Made by a program: the position numbers and the translations under genes. From positions 1-32,324 of the forward strand of contig JAIOPV010000152.1 in assembly GCA_021413735.1 (NCBI GenBank): DNA of 32,324 bases, given 5' to 3'. Position 1 is the stretch's first letter. Each line of letters opens with the position of its first letter. This DNA comes from Planctomycetota bacterium (lineage in GTDB: Bacteria > Planctomycetota > Planctomycetia > Gemmatales > Gemmataceae). Positions 5,779 to 14,460 of the stretch are shown one piece after another. Under the pieces are notes generated by a model, which saw only the letters and a list, made by a program, of their open reading frames with translations, had not been told where the DNA came from and searched no databases.

Positions 5779-8700
5779 ATGCCCCCGAGACGTGCGAAGC
5801 AGCAACCTGGACCCGGCCTGTTCGATTACCTGGACGAGGCTGAGCTAACTCCCGAGCTGTCGGAAACGCCCACTCGCTCTTTCGCCGAGCGTGTCGGCAA
5901 ATCAGAAGCCCCGCCTGCCACTTTCGCCGAACGTGTCCGGCCCATGCCGAGCGAGGCTCCCACGCTCGCGCCCACACCTCCTGCTTTCTCCAGCGGCGAG
6001 AAGTCCAAAGCCCGCGACATCATCGCCGCGATCCGCACGCTTCAGCAGGTCGAGAAGGAGAGCCGCCCGGCGTCACCGACGGAACGGGAAGTCCTGGCCC
6101 GGTTCTGCGGCTTCGGCCCCGTTGCCCTGTCGATCTTCCCAAATCCGGCGACGGGTGAATACAAGAACGCTGGATGGCAGGCTCTCGGTGAGGAGATGAA
6201 GGGACTGCTCACCCCCGACGAGTACGCCAGCGCCAAGCGGACGACGTTCAACGCCTTCTACACCTCCCCGGTGGTCATCTCCGCGATGCACTCGGCCCTG
6301 ACCCGGCTCGGGGTGCCGGATAACGCTCTCGTGCTCGAACCCGGAGCGGGCACGGGAAATTTCCTCTTGCCTGGCAAGCGGTACATCGGCGTCGAGATGG
6401 ACAGCATCTCGGGGCGCATCGCGAAGGCACTTCACCCCGATCAGGACATCCGGATCGAGGACTTCCAGAAGACCCGCCTGCCGGAACTCGACGCGGTGAT
6501 CGGCAACGTCCCGTTCGCAGACCTGAAGCTTGAACACAACGGGCAGAAGTTCGCCCTGCATGATTACTTCTTCGCCAAATCTGCCGATGCCCTGGCCCCC
6601 GGCGGTGTGATGGCTCTCGTCACCACGCATTACACGCTAGACAAACAAAACGCCGCTATCCGCGAGTACCTGGCCGACCGGGCTGACTTCCTCGGCGCCA
6701 TCCGGCTCCCGTCTGATGCCTTCAAGCGGGAAGGCACGGCGGTTGTCACCGACATCGTGTTCATGCGGAAGCGGTCCCTCGACGAACCTCCGAACCACGC
6801 TGGCCCGGAATGGCTCAAGGTCGATCCGGTGGACATTGACGGCCACGAGGTCACGATCAACCGCTACTTCCGCAACCATCCAGAGATGGTGCTCGGCGCC
6901 TACAGCGGGAAGGATTCGCTTTACGGCAGCGGGTACAGCGTCGTCTCGAACGGCGACCTGACTGAGCAACTGAGGGAGGCAATCAAGCGGTTGCCGGAAC
7001 GTGTCCAAAAAACCGCTGAAAATGACCACGTTCGCGATTCGTGTCCAAGGATTGAACGAATCGTGCCCACGTCATTCATTCCACCTCCTCTCGACCGCCA
7101 CATCTCCGAAGGCAGCTTCTTCGTTCACGAGGGCCGCATCCACCAGCTCGTTGATGGGCAAGCCGTTCCTGTCGTCTACGGCGGCGGTGAGTTGTGGGCG
7201 AGCGGCGCTCTCGTCGGCCGCCGGATGGGTGCGCTGATCGAACTCCGCGACAAGGCCCGGCGTGTGCTTCAGTCACAAAACGAGGGCTGGCCGGAATCCG
7301 CCCGCGACGACGCCCGGAAGGATCTCAACCGCTCCTACGACTGGTTCCGCTCCGCATACGGCCCGATCAACAAGACCACCATCTCCGAGTCGAAAGACGG
7401 CTCCGCGATCCGCCGGATGCCGAACCTGGTGAAGTTCCGCGAAGATCCGGATGCCATGCTCGTGATGGCGCTGGAGGAGTACGACGAGGCGACAGGGGAA
7501 GCGAAGAAAGCTCCCATCATGCGGAAGGACGTGGTCGGGAAAACGCCGCCCGTCACCTCCGTCGCTACCGCCGAAGATGGCCTGCTCGTCTCCCTGGACC
7601 ACAAGGGCTCCATTGACCTTCCGTACATCGCGAAGCTCTACGGCAAACCCGAGGATGTGGTTGTCTCCGAACTGGGCGACCACATTTATCGCGACCCCGC
7701 GAGCAAGGAATGGCAAACCGCCGACGCTTACCTCTCCGGAAACGTCCGCGCCAAGCTCGCTGTCGCTGAAGCGGCGGGGCCGGAGTTCGCGCGGAACGCC
7801 GACGCTCTCCGCGCTGTGCAGCCAGAAGACGTTCTGCCTGGCGACATCGACGCCAACCTCGGCGCACCGTGGATTCCCGCATCGGACATTCAGGCGTTCG
7901 CGGCCGACCTGTTCAGAACTGATCCATCCTCGTTCACCGTCGGCCACCTGGCGAAAGACGCGGTGTGGAGCATCGAGGGCGATTACTCGGCCCAACGGTC
8001 GGTTCCGGTGACAGCGGACTACGGCACGAGCAGGGCGAACGGCATTTGGCTGCTCGATCTCGCTTTGAATCAGAAGTCCCCAGTTATCTATGATCCCGAC
8101 CCGAACGACCCTGACAAGCGGGTGGTGAACCAGCAAGAAACGCTTGCGGCGAAGGAAAAGCAGAAGCTCATCAAGGAGCAGTTCAAGGGCTGGGTCTTCT
8201 CCGATCCCGACCGCACAGAGCGGCTAGTACGGCTGTACAACGACACATTTAATTGCATGCAGCCCCGTGTGTTCGACGGCTCGCACCTCGTATTCCCGGG
8301 AATGAGCAACGTCTTCACGCTCCGACCGCACCAGAAGGACGCGATCTGGCGGGTGATGAGCGGCGGGAACACGTTGCTGGCACACGTGGTTGGTGGGGGA
8401 AAGAGCGCCATACAAGCCGCCGCTGCGATGAAAATGCGGGAGACAGGGCTGGCCCGCAAAATCATGTGCGTTTGCCCGAACCATCTCCTCGAACAGTACG
8501 GCAGGGAGTTCCAGCACCTCTACCCGAATGCCAAATTACTGATCGCCACGAAGGACGACTTGGCCCGCGACCGCCGGAAGCAATTCACGGCGAAGATCGC
8601 CTCGGGCGACTGGGACGCGATTATCGTCACCCACTCAAGCTTCGAGCGGATCGGCATGTCGAAGGAGTTCCAGGAGCGGTTCCTCCGCCAGCAGATCGAG

Positions 8701-10998
8701 GAATACGACGAGCTGCTTACGGAAAGAGCGGCGGATCGTGGGCGGAATCGCAACCTTCTGAAAACAATCGAGAAGCAAAAGGCTTCGAGGGAGGCCAAAC
8801 TCAAAGACCTTCTCGCAGAGGACAAAAAAGACGGTGGACTCGTCTTCGACGAGCTGGGCGTGGATTACGTGTTCTACGATGAGTCCGCCGCCGTCAAGAA
8901 CCTGGAGACGCCGACGAAGATGGACCGCGTCGCCGGGATCAACACCGGGGGAAGCGAGCGGGCGTTCGACATGTTGATGAAGGCCCACTACCTGCACCAG
9001 AAGCACCCCGGCCACGGGATCACGTTCGCCAACGGCACGCCCGTCAGCAACTCGATGGTCGAGATGTACACCACCCAGCGGTTCCTCGACCCGGATGCCT
9101 TGCGCGCTCGCGGGGTCGAACACTTCGACGCATGGGCTGCTACGTTCGGGGAAGTCGTCGAGTCGATGGAGATCAGCCCGGACGGGAAAACTTTGAAGCC
9201 CCGCTCCCGATTCGCGAAGTTCGTGAACCTGCCCGAACTCCAGCAGATGTTCCGCCAGTTCGCTGATGTGCAGACGGCAGAGATGCTGAACCTCCCGCGT
9301 CCCGCGCTCGAAGGCGGGAAGCCGCACGTCGTCGCCTGCCCAATGTCGGACGAGCAGCATGCCCTCCAAGAGGAGTTGGTGAAGCGCTACGACCGCATCC
9401 GCAGCGCGAGGGTGGACCCGCGCGAGGATAACGCGCTGGCAATCACGACCGACGGCCGCAAACTCGCCCTCGACGCCCGCATGCTCTCCGCAGCAGCCAA
9501 AGACTTTCCCGGCTCGAAGGTGAACGCATTGGTCGAGAACGTTTCCTCCATTTGGAAACGCACGGCAGACACGAAGGGCGCGCAGATCGTCTTCTGCGAC
9601 ATGGGAATCAACCCGACAACGTGGGGCTATTCCCCTTACGAGGAGATCATTCAGAAGCTCGTAGGCAGTGGTGTGCCCCGCGAGCAGATCGCCACCATCG
9701 GCGACGCGGATACAGATGCGAAGAAGCAGGCGTTGTTCGAGAAGGTCCGCCAAGGTTCGGTCCGCGTTCTCCTCGGCTCCACCGCCAAACTCGGCACCGG
9801 GACGAACGTGCAGAAGCGGCTCGTGGCGCTGCACCACCTGGATGCTCCGTGGAAGCCTGCCGAAGTCGAGCAGCGCGACGGCCGTATCCTTCGCCAGGGC
9901 AACTCGAACGCCGAGGTTGCGGTCTACCGCTACGTCACCGAAGGAAGCTTCGATTCGTTTATGTGGCAGACGCTGGAGACGAAAGCGAAGTTCATCTCCC
10001 AAGTGATAACCGGAGAGTCAGCCGTTCGCCGTGCCGACGACGTGGCCGAGCAAGCACTTTCCTACGCCGAGGTGAAAGCGATCGCTTCCGGGAATCCCGC
10101 CGTGCTGGTCCTGGCAGAAGCCGACGCCGAGCTGCAACGGCTTGCAGTGCTCCGTAAAAGCCATCTCGACGAGCAGTATCTCGCCCGGAAGAATCTGCGA
10201 GAACTGCCCCAGACCATCGGGCGGTTGGAAAAGCGGATCGCAGCGCTGGAATCGGACCTTGCGAACGCGGCGGGTGGGGACGGTGGAGTCATCACCGTCG
10301 GCAACCGGAACGTCTCCCCACAAGAACCCGCTTTTGCAAACGCCTTGAGCCGCATCCCCGAAGATGTCACCAACTCTCGCCAGTACCCGCTGGGGCGGTA
10401 TCGCGGCCTGGCCTTCGGCATCGTCCGTCACCCCGGCGGCGCGGGGGACGTTTACCTAGAAGGCGAACTCACCCGGCACGCCATGCTCTCGAAGGATTCG
10501 CAAGGTCCGCGCGCGGTGATGAACTCCCTCAACCGGATCGTGGGCTCCTACGAGGAAGAACGTGACCATGCGGTTCAGGACAAGTCCCTCGCGGAATCCC
10601 AGCTTGCGGATTACCAGGCACGCCTGGGGCGGCCGTTCGTCCATGCCGCATTCTTAGACGAACTGACGCGGCTGCGGGATGAGCTGAAAACAGCACTGTC
10701 CGCACCGCCACCCGCCGAAGATGCCGAGCCGGGACCATCGTCAGCCGACCTCGCCGCGCAGATTAAAGCGTTGCGTGCCTCGCACACCGTCGAAGTGGCC
10801 CCCATACGCCCGAAGCCGCAAAAGGCAGACACGGCGAAGATGCGCCGCCGGGCCGAGGTGATCGAGATGCCGAAGCAGGAGCTGCCAACCGAGATCCCGA
10901 CATCACTCCCGACGCCACCGCCCGATGAGGACGATTCTCCGCCCGCGTCATTCCGGCAGCAAGTGCGGGGAAGACCTGTGCAGCGGTCACTGTTCTGA
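5779..10998 (+). CDS. Giant DNA methylase-helicase fusion (DarB-like/SNF2-type), possible anti-restriction factor
   Basis: This 1739-residue protein has a Pro-rich N-terminus with two FAERV repeats. An N6-adenine methyltransferase-like domain follows, with the SAM-binding motif EPGAGTGNF at about 187-195 and the catalytic-site variant NVPF at 243-246 in place of NPPY. Then comes a superfamily 2 helicase: LRPHQKDAIW, a Walker A-type VVGGGKSA with Lys875, a DESA box at 1034-1037, and motif VI QRDGRILRQG at 1365-1374. A coiled-coil-like C-terminal part ends in RGRPVQRSLF. Proteins of this layout occur on phage P1 (DarB) and on conjugative elements, where DarB protects DNA from type I restriction on entry. 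The ATG at 5779 is the first after an in-frame stop (5764), but its ribosome binding site is weak. Anti-restriction is inferred from family analogy. Confidence 0.85.
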   Translation: MPPRRAKQQPGPGLFDYLDEAELTPELSETPTRSFAERVGKSEAPPATFAERVRPMPSEAPTLAPTPPAFSSGEKSKARDIIAAIRTLQQVEKESRPASPTEREVLARFCGFGPVALSIFPNPATGEYKNAGWQALGEEMKGLLTPDEYASAKRTTFNAFYTSPVVISAMHSALTRLGVPDNALVLEPGAGTGNFLLPGKRYIGVEMDSISGRIAKALHPDQDIRIEDFQKTRLPELDAVIGNVPFADLKLEHNGQKFALHDYFFAKSADALAPGGVMALVTTHYTLDKQNAAIREYLADRADFLGAIRLPSDAFKREGTAVVTDIVFMRKRSLDEPPNHAGPEWLKVDPVDIDGHEVTINRYFRNHPEMVLGAYSGKDSLYGSGYSVVSNGDLTEQLREAIKRLPERVQKTAENDHVRDSCPRIERIVPTSFIPPPLDRHISEGSFFVHEGRIHQLVDGQAVPVVYGGGELWASGALVGRRMGALIELRDKARRVLQSQNEGWPESARDDARKDLNRSYDWFRSAYGPINKTTISESKDGSAIRRMPNLVKFREDPDAMLVMALEEYDEATGEAKKAPIMRKDVVGKTPPVTSVATAEDGLLVSLDHKGSIDLPYIAKLYGKPEDVVVSELGDHIYRDPASKEWQTADAYLSGNVRAKLAVAEAAGPEFARNADALRAVQPEDVLPGDIDANLGAPWIPASDIQAFAADLFRTDPSSFTVGHLAKDAVWSIEGDYSAQRSVPVTADYGTSRANGIWLLDLALNQKSPVIYDPDPNDPDKRVVNQQETLAAKEKQKLIKEQFKGWVFSDPDRTERLVRLYNDTFNCMQPRVFDGSHLVFPGMSNVFTLRPHQKDAIWRVMSGGNTLLAHVVGGGKSAIQAAAAMKMRETGLARKIMCVCPNHLLEQYGREFQHLYPNAKLLIATKDDLARDRRKQFTAKIASGDWDAIIVTHSSFERIGMSKEFQERFLRQQIEEYDELLTERAADRGRNRNLLKTIEKQKASREAKLKDLLAEDKKDGGLVFDELGVDYVFYDESAAVKNLETPTKMDRVAGINTGGSERAFDMLMKAHYLHQKHPGHGITFANGTPVSNSMVEMYTTQRFLDPDALRARGVEHFDAWAATFGEVVESMEISPDGKTLKPRSRFAKFVNLPELQQMFRQFADVQTAEMLNLPRPALEGGKPHVVACPMSDEQHALQEELVKRYDRIRSARVDPREDNALAITTDGRKLALDARMLSAAAKDFPGSKVNALVENVSSIWKRTADTKGAQIVFCDMGINPTTWGYSPYEEIIQKLVGSGVPREQIATIGDADTDAKKQALFEKVRQGSVRVLLGSTAKLGTGTNVQKRLVALHHLDAPWKPAEVEQRDGRILRQGNSNAEVAVYRYVTEGSFDSFMWQTLETKAKFISQVITGESAVRRADDVAEQALSYAEVKAIASGNPAVLVLAEADAELQRLAVLRKSHLDEQYLARKNLRELPQTIGRLEKRIAALESDLANAAGGDGGVITVGNRNVSPQEPAFANALSRIPEDVTNSRQYPLGRYRGLAFGIVRHPGGAGDVYLEGELTRHAMLSKDSQGPRAVMNSLNRIVGSYEEERDHAVQDKSLAESQLADYQARLGRPFVHAAFLDELTRLRDELKTALSAPPPAEDAEPGPSSADLAAQIKALRASHTVEVAPIRPKPQKADTAKMRRRAEVIEMPKQELPTEIPTSLPTPPPDEDDSPPASFRQQVRGRPVQRSLF

Positions 10999-11166
10999 AA
11001 CTGGTTGCCTTCAAACGCAAAATGGTCGTTCTTGGTGGGGCGGCTCTGTTTCGTCCTGATCGACTGGTCACGTCTCCATCGTTCGCTGGGCATCAATCTC
11101 CGCGTCCCTGTGGATCGCCTGTTTTTCCTAGAATGCCCCGATTAGGCTACTCATGGGGGCTTGCTG

Positions 11167-12003
11167 GTGGACGAACACGTTTGGACTATCTTGGTTCAGG
11201 CTGGCAATTATTACCACGATCTTGCGGCGTTTTTTTGTGGCGATGACGTCTCTCTTTGCCATGAAGACGACGACCGCGGTCAGTACACATATGCCTACAG
11301 CGCACACATTGACAACCTGACAGACACTGAAGACGTCAGCAAACGACTTTTCAGCCTTCAACTCCTCTTGAATGGGTCGCTCAGGCTCGACTGGCTGTCC
11401 GTTGATCGTTCGCCGATCAACTTCACTGACTTCGCTGCGGACAAAGGGCTGAGGCACGCAGTCAGCCCGGTTGATTTTGAACCCTATCCTTTCCGGGCCG
11501 TTATCGCCCCTTCATTCCGGCCGATCCCAAAGGCCCCTGCGACGGCTGACAGGCAGTTCCCCTCGTTGCTTCTTCATCTGGCGTCCAGAAGTGAGGAGCT
11601 ACGGACGATCCTGTTTTTGGTGGGCCTGATACGGACCCATACCGTGGAAAACCGAATTGCCGCCTGGGGCACGCTATACAAGATTCACGACTGCGTCCGA
11701 ACTTACTCGACGCAGATTGGAAGAAAATGGGAGTCGTTTGTTGCGGATGCCGAGATGGACAAGTTTACTGCCTCTGTTAACAGCATGGCTATTCTCGGCG
11801 TATTTGCGCGGCATGGGGCGGAAAAGAAAACACCGCCTAAAAGAGTCATTACAAGTCTTGAGGAGGCATGCAACCTAATCCTCACGTATGCAAGAAATTT
11901 CTGCGTGGCCTATGTAAACGCCAAGTTTCCCGAGTATTTGCTTTCCACTTCTCTGCCCACTCCTTACAGGAATCCCAACATCAATGCAGAAGACCTCTTT
12001 TAA
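11167..12003 (+). CDS. Unknown protein, lower-GC insertion-like gene (about 278 aa)
   Basis: GTG 11167 is chosen over TTG 11161 because a GGGGG run at 11155-11159 is then 7 bases away. The N-terminal half has a beta-rich look (VWTILVQAGNYYHDLAAFFCG, then SAHIDNLTDTEDVSKRLF and SLRLDWLSVDRSPINF). The C-terminal half is helical (LRTILFLVGLIRTHTVENRIAAWGTLYKI ... LILTYARNFCVAYVNAKF). I see no diagnostic catalytic motif. The helical half could be HEPN-like, but the RX4-6H motif is not convincing. The codon and base use look less GC-rich than neighbours, suggesting separate acquisition. It stands alone with 150-bp gaps on both sides. Function unknown. Confidence 0.65.
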   Translation: MDEHVWTILVQAGNYYHDLAAFFCGDDVSLCHEDDDRGQYTYAYSAHIDNLTDTEDVSKRLFSLQLLLNGSLRLDWLSVDRSPINFTDFAADKGLRHAVSPVDFEPYPFRAVIAPSFRPIPKAPATADRQFPSLLLHLASRSEELRTILFLVGLIRTHTVENRIAAWGTLYKIHDCVRTYSTQIGRKWESFVADAEMDKFTASVNSMAILGVFARHGAEKKTPPKRVITSLEEACNLILTYARNFCVAYVNAKFPEYLLSTSLPTPYRNPNINAEDLF

Positions 12004-12045
12004 TTTCTGGTTGCGCGAGGCTACAGCCCGTGGCACTCTCTCCCG

Positions 12046-12122
12046 GCTGATGAACGAGACACTTTCCACGGCCTTTCCGCGCAACGGATGCGGTTCATCA
12101 GCGTGAGATGCGTCCGTTGCGC
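12046..12122 (+). promoter_or_regulatory. Interlocked inverted repeats (candidate pseudoknot leader)
   Basis: GCTGATGAAC (12046-12055) pairs perfectly with GTTCATCAGC (12093-12102), and GCGCAACGGA (12079-12088) pairs perfectly with TCCGTTGCGC (12113-12122). The order A-B-A'-B' means the two 10-bp stems interlock, as in an RNA pseudoknot or as two mutually exclusive folds. The ribosome binding site of the next gene (12132-12142) starts 10 bases after the structure. Translational or transcriptional control of that gene is likely, and overlapping DNA operators are the alternative. Confidence 0.55.
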
Positions 12123-12147
12123 CGAGAGGCTGGAAGGGAAGGCCAAT

Positions 12148-13011
12148 GTGTCCGTGACTGTCCCCGTTTACCACTACGGCATCTTGAAGGGCTACTTGGC
12201 TGCTCAAGGCGCACCAAGTGAAATTCTAGCCGCCGTTGAGGCGCTGTACGCTGCGGCAGCTCGCCCACCGCTCGACGCGGAGTTGCAAGATGCTCTCCAG
12301 AAAATCATGGAAGCCGCTGATCGGCTGAGCGCACCGCCTGCCTCGCCACCGTTGAAATCCCCCGATTCTCAGCCAATCACTGCGGATTCACCCGACGATG
12401 AGCTTCCGCCGCTGACCAGGAAAATGCTGGAGAAGGCCAGGGAATCGGCCCAGATGCAAGCTCCACCTCCCACGCCCGCTCCGAAGTGGGAAGAACCCGG
12501 CAAGGTGGTGACGGTGCCATTTGAACCGAACCCCAGCCTCCGGGACCTGCCGGAGCTTGACGAGCAACCACTGAAGCAACGCAAACGCACCGTCTGGACG
12601 GAAGAACAGAAGGAGGCCGCTCGCGCTCGCATGGCCAAGGCCAGGGCCGCGAAGGCCGCGAGGGGGAATCAGGCCGGAATGCGCACGGGTGTCAAACCAA
12701 TTCCCGAATCGGATGATTCGTTTGCTGTGGGCGCAGATGAGGCCTTCTCAGAAATTACAGTTTCTCGGGATCGCTGGAAGCCTTCGCCGATCGACCCTGC
12801 TGATTGGCCCGACATTCAGGACTTGATTGCGAATGGCCGGAGCCGGGAAGCGATCGCCTACGACTTCGACGTGCCTGTGAGCGACCTCGACGCTTTCATC
12901 GCGGAGCGGTTGAAGGAAACGCAAGACCGTCACCGTCAGAAACCGGAGGCGAAGTCACCGCCGGGGGAATCTTCAGCGCTGTCACCCAACGAGGTCGGCA
13001 GCGCGGCGTAA
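12148..13011 (+). CDS. Probable DNA-binding protein with basic linker and C-terminal HTH (287 aa)
   Basis: The start is GTG 12148, with GGAAGGGAAGG at 12132-12142 as its ribosome binding site. An upstream ATG at 12088 lies inside the leader hairpin and is rejected. The protein has a helical N-terminus (HYGILKGYLAAQGAPSEIL), a long Pro-rich linker, and a very basic Ala/Arg/Lys helix (WTEEQKEAARARMAKARAAK) of the kind that contacts DNA. Near the C-terminus is a helix-turn-helix-like segment (DIQDLIANGRSREAIAYDF, then DVPVSDLDAFIAERL). Binding DNA is inferred from composition. Its stop overlaps the reading frame of the next gene. It may have a role in element control or replication. Confidence 0.65.
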   Translation: MSVTVPVYHYGILKGYLAAQGAPSEILAAVEALYAAAARPPLDAELQDALQKIMEAADRLSAPPASPPLKSPDSQPITADSPDDELPPLTRKMLEKARESAQMQAPPPTPAPKWEEPGKVVTVPFEPNPSLRDLPELDEQPLKQRKRTVWTEEQKEAARARMAKARAAKAARGNQAGMRTGVKPIPESDDSFAVGADEAFSEITVSRDRWKPSPIDPADWPDIQDLIANGRSREAIAYDFDVPVSDLDAFIAERLKETQDRHRQKPEAKSPPGESSALSPNEVGSAA

Positions 13012-13547
13012 CCGAGTACGAAAGGGCCAAGGTCGAGGAGTTTCTCCGGGAGCGGGGAGTCACCACCTGCCCGCCCGCAGCAAAGTACGATGCGGCTCCC
13101 GCCAAGATAATGCGAGACGATTCGGATTCTGACTGGCTGAGCCGTCGCACGGCTGTACCAGACACGCCAGAATCTCGATTGGCGAAGGCGAAAATGCTCA
13201 TCATGCTTGAAATCCTTGGAGGCCGCATACGTGAGCAAATACCTCTCCAGAATCGAGAACAAAATCGCCGACGGTTCCAGGACGATGCACACCGCTGGTT
13301 CTTCGAGAAGAGTGACTTCGAGTGGTGGTGCGAGGTTGCGGGGTTTGAGCCTGAGTATGTGCGGGAGAAGGCGAGGAAATTGCTTGAAAGTGGGCTGCCC
13401 GAATCAGTGATGCAGCGACAGGGGATTAGACTTCCGTCTATGACTGCTGAAGAAAATCGGCGGCGATTGAATGAGTACCAGCGCGAATACCAAGCCCGGA
13501 AGCGGCGGGATCAAGGGGTATCCCCGCACGATCGAATCCGGGTGTGA
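12804..13547 (+). CDS. Phage/plasmid-type protein with uncertain start; conserved-looking part from about 13008
   Basis: The part that reads like protein begins near residue 69 (TEYERAKVEEFLRERG, CPP). It continues through RRRFQDDAHRWFFEKSDFEW, EVAGFEPEYVREKARKLL and a basic tail (ENRRRLNEYQREYQARKRR). The WFF..SDFEWWC..AGFEPEYVR pattern is one I associate with short phage DNA-associated proteins. No ATG, GTG or TTG lies near the natural start: the codon before TEYER is GTA (13008-13010), overlapping the TAA of the previous gene. The coordinates use the only upstream in-frame ATG (12804), which would force a 208-bp overlap in another frame. Translation by frameshifting from the previous gene, a non-canonical start or a mutated start are all possible. 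Confidence 0.55.
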   Translation: MARHSGLDCEWPEPGSDRLRLRRACERPRRFHRGAVEGNARPSPSETGGEVTAGGIFSAVTQRGRQRGVTEYERAKVEEFLRERGVTTCPPAAKYDAAPAKIMRDDSDSDWLSRRTAVPDTPESRLAKAKMLIMLEILGGRIREQIPLQNREQNRRRFQDDAHRWFFEKSDFEWWCEVAGFEPEYVREKARKLLESGLPESVMQRQGIRLPSMTAEENRRRLNEYQREYQARKRRDQGVSPHDRIRV

Positions 13548-13660
13548 GCAGCCCTATTCTTCGGTGATGTCGTTCGGGATTCGCCGCGATCCTGGAAATT
13601 TGGCGGCCAGATGCCCTTTGAGTAAGACAACGCTCCGGTCCGAAATCTCCGGAGTGTCGC

Positions 13661-14410
13661 ATGGAAGCTCTTTTCTCCGTCTCTGCCTGTGGTGCCCGTG
13701 GCCACGTTCGATGGGTATACACCGACCAGAAGTACACCAACTTCGACGCCGTGTTCTTCTTCTGCCTGCTCGGCTTCCCGCTATTCCCGATGCGGGTGGC
13801 GCACGTCTTCCGGTACAAGCCGTCCGGACTGTTCCAGCGAGATTACGAGTGGTTTCCGATCCGCTGGAGCCTGGACACGCTGTTTCTGGCATGGATCAGA
13901 CGAGCGTCCCTCGTCCTGGCGATCTGGGCCTTCCCGCTGGTGGCGTTCGCGGCGATGGCGATCTACGCGAAGGATGACCCGCAGGGATGGATGCTCTTGT
14001 GGATGTGCTGCGCCGCGTGGGTGGCATTCCCTGTCGTGTGGGGCGTGACCTGGGTGCTTGACGCGAAGAACCGGGCGATGCGGCGAGTGTCCGGAGACTG
14101 GAAGCTGGGCTCGTGCGACCCCATGACGTTCCGCCAGTCGTGGATCGAGAAGTCGGAGTTTCTCACCCCTCGGCCGAACTACCAAGCGGATACCTGGGCC
14201 GAGGCGGCAGAGAACTGCTACCGCATCCACAACTGGTGGGGCGGGCTTTTCGCCTCCCGGATGGTTCAGCGCTTTCATGACCCAGCGGAGGGCAAGAGGC
14301 TCGTTGAGCGGATCATGAACGACCCCGAAGTGATCGAGGCACTGGCGGCAGTGAAGAAAGACCAGACCTTGTGGAATAAGCTGCTCGGCCCGGCACGGTA
14401 CGGGCGGTGA
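13661..14410 (+). CDS. Polytopic membrane protein of unknown function (249 aa)
   Basis: Starts at ATG 13661 with GGAG about 7 bases upstream. Three hydrophobic segments are visible: about residues 28-45 (AVFFFCLLGFPLFPMRV), 83-103 (ASLVLAIWAFPLVAFAAMAIY) and 110-132 (MLLWMCCAAWVAFPVVWGV). They are followed by a soluble C-terminal half with aromatic-rich stretches (YRIHNWWGGLFASRMVQRF). It resembles other membrane proteins of planctomycete mobile elements in style, but I cannot name a family. A role in the transfer apparatus or envelope is possible only by context. A bidirectional terminator follows directly. Confidence 0.65.
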   Translation: MEALFSVSACGARGHVRWVYTDQKYTNFDAVFFFCLLGFPLFPMRVAHVFRYKPSGLFQRDYEWFPIRWSLDTLFLAWIRRASLVLAIWAFPLVAFAAMAIYAKDDPQGWMLLWMCCAAWVAFPVVWGVTWVLDAKNRAMRRVSGDWKLGSCDPMTFRQSWIEKSEFLTPRPNYQADTWAEAAENCYRIHNWWGGLFASRMVQRFHDPAEGKRLVERIMNDPEVIEALAAVKKDQTLWNKLLGPARYGR

Positions 14411-14419
14411 TGCTTAAAG

Positions 14420-14453
14420 CACCCGGCGGCCGGGGTGAGGCGACCGCCGGGTG
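14420..14453. terminator. Strong GC hairpin between convergent genes
   Basis: CACCCGGCGG (14420-14429) pairs exactly with CCGCCGGGTG (14444-14453) around a 14-base loop. It sits in the 50-bp gap between the stop of the rightward membrane protein gene and the stop of the leftward gene at 14461, the expected place for a shared terminator. There is no U-tract. Confidence 0.65.
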
Positions 14454-14460
14454 ACGATGG

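Noticed and set aside
8635..10002. Long leftward open frame (455 codons) inside the methylase-helicase gene
   Set aside because: It lies entirely antisense to a gene with clear helicase motifs, has no ribosome binding site or recognisable domain, and long antisense frames are usual in GC-rich coding DNA.
11022..11246. Short rightward frame between the methylase-helicase and the unknown gene
   Set aside because: It overlaps the 11167 gene in another frame, has no ribosome binding site and reads as low-complexity shadow sequence.
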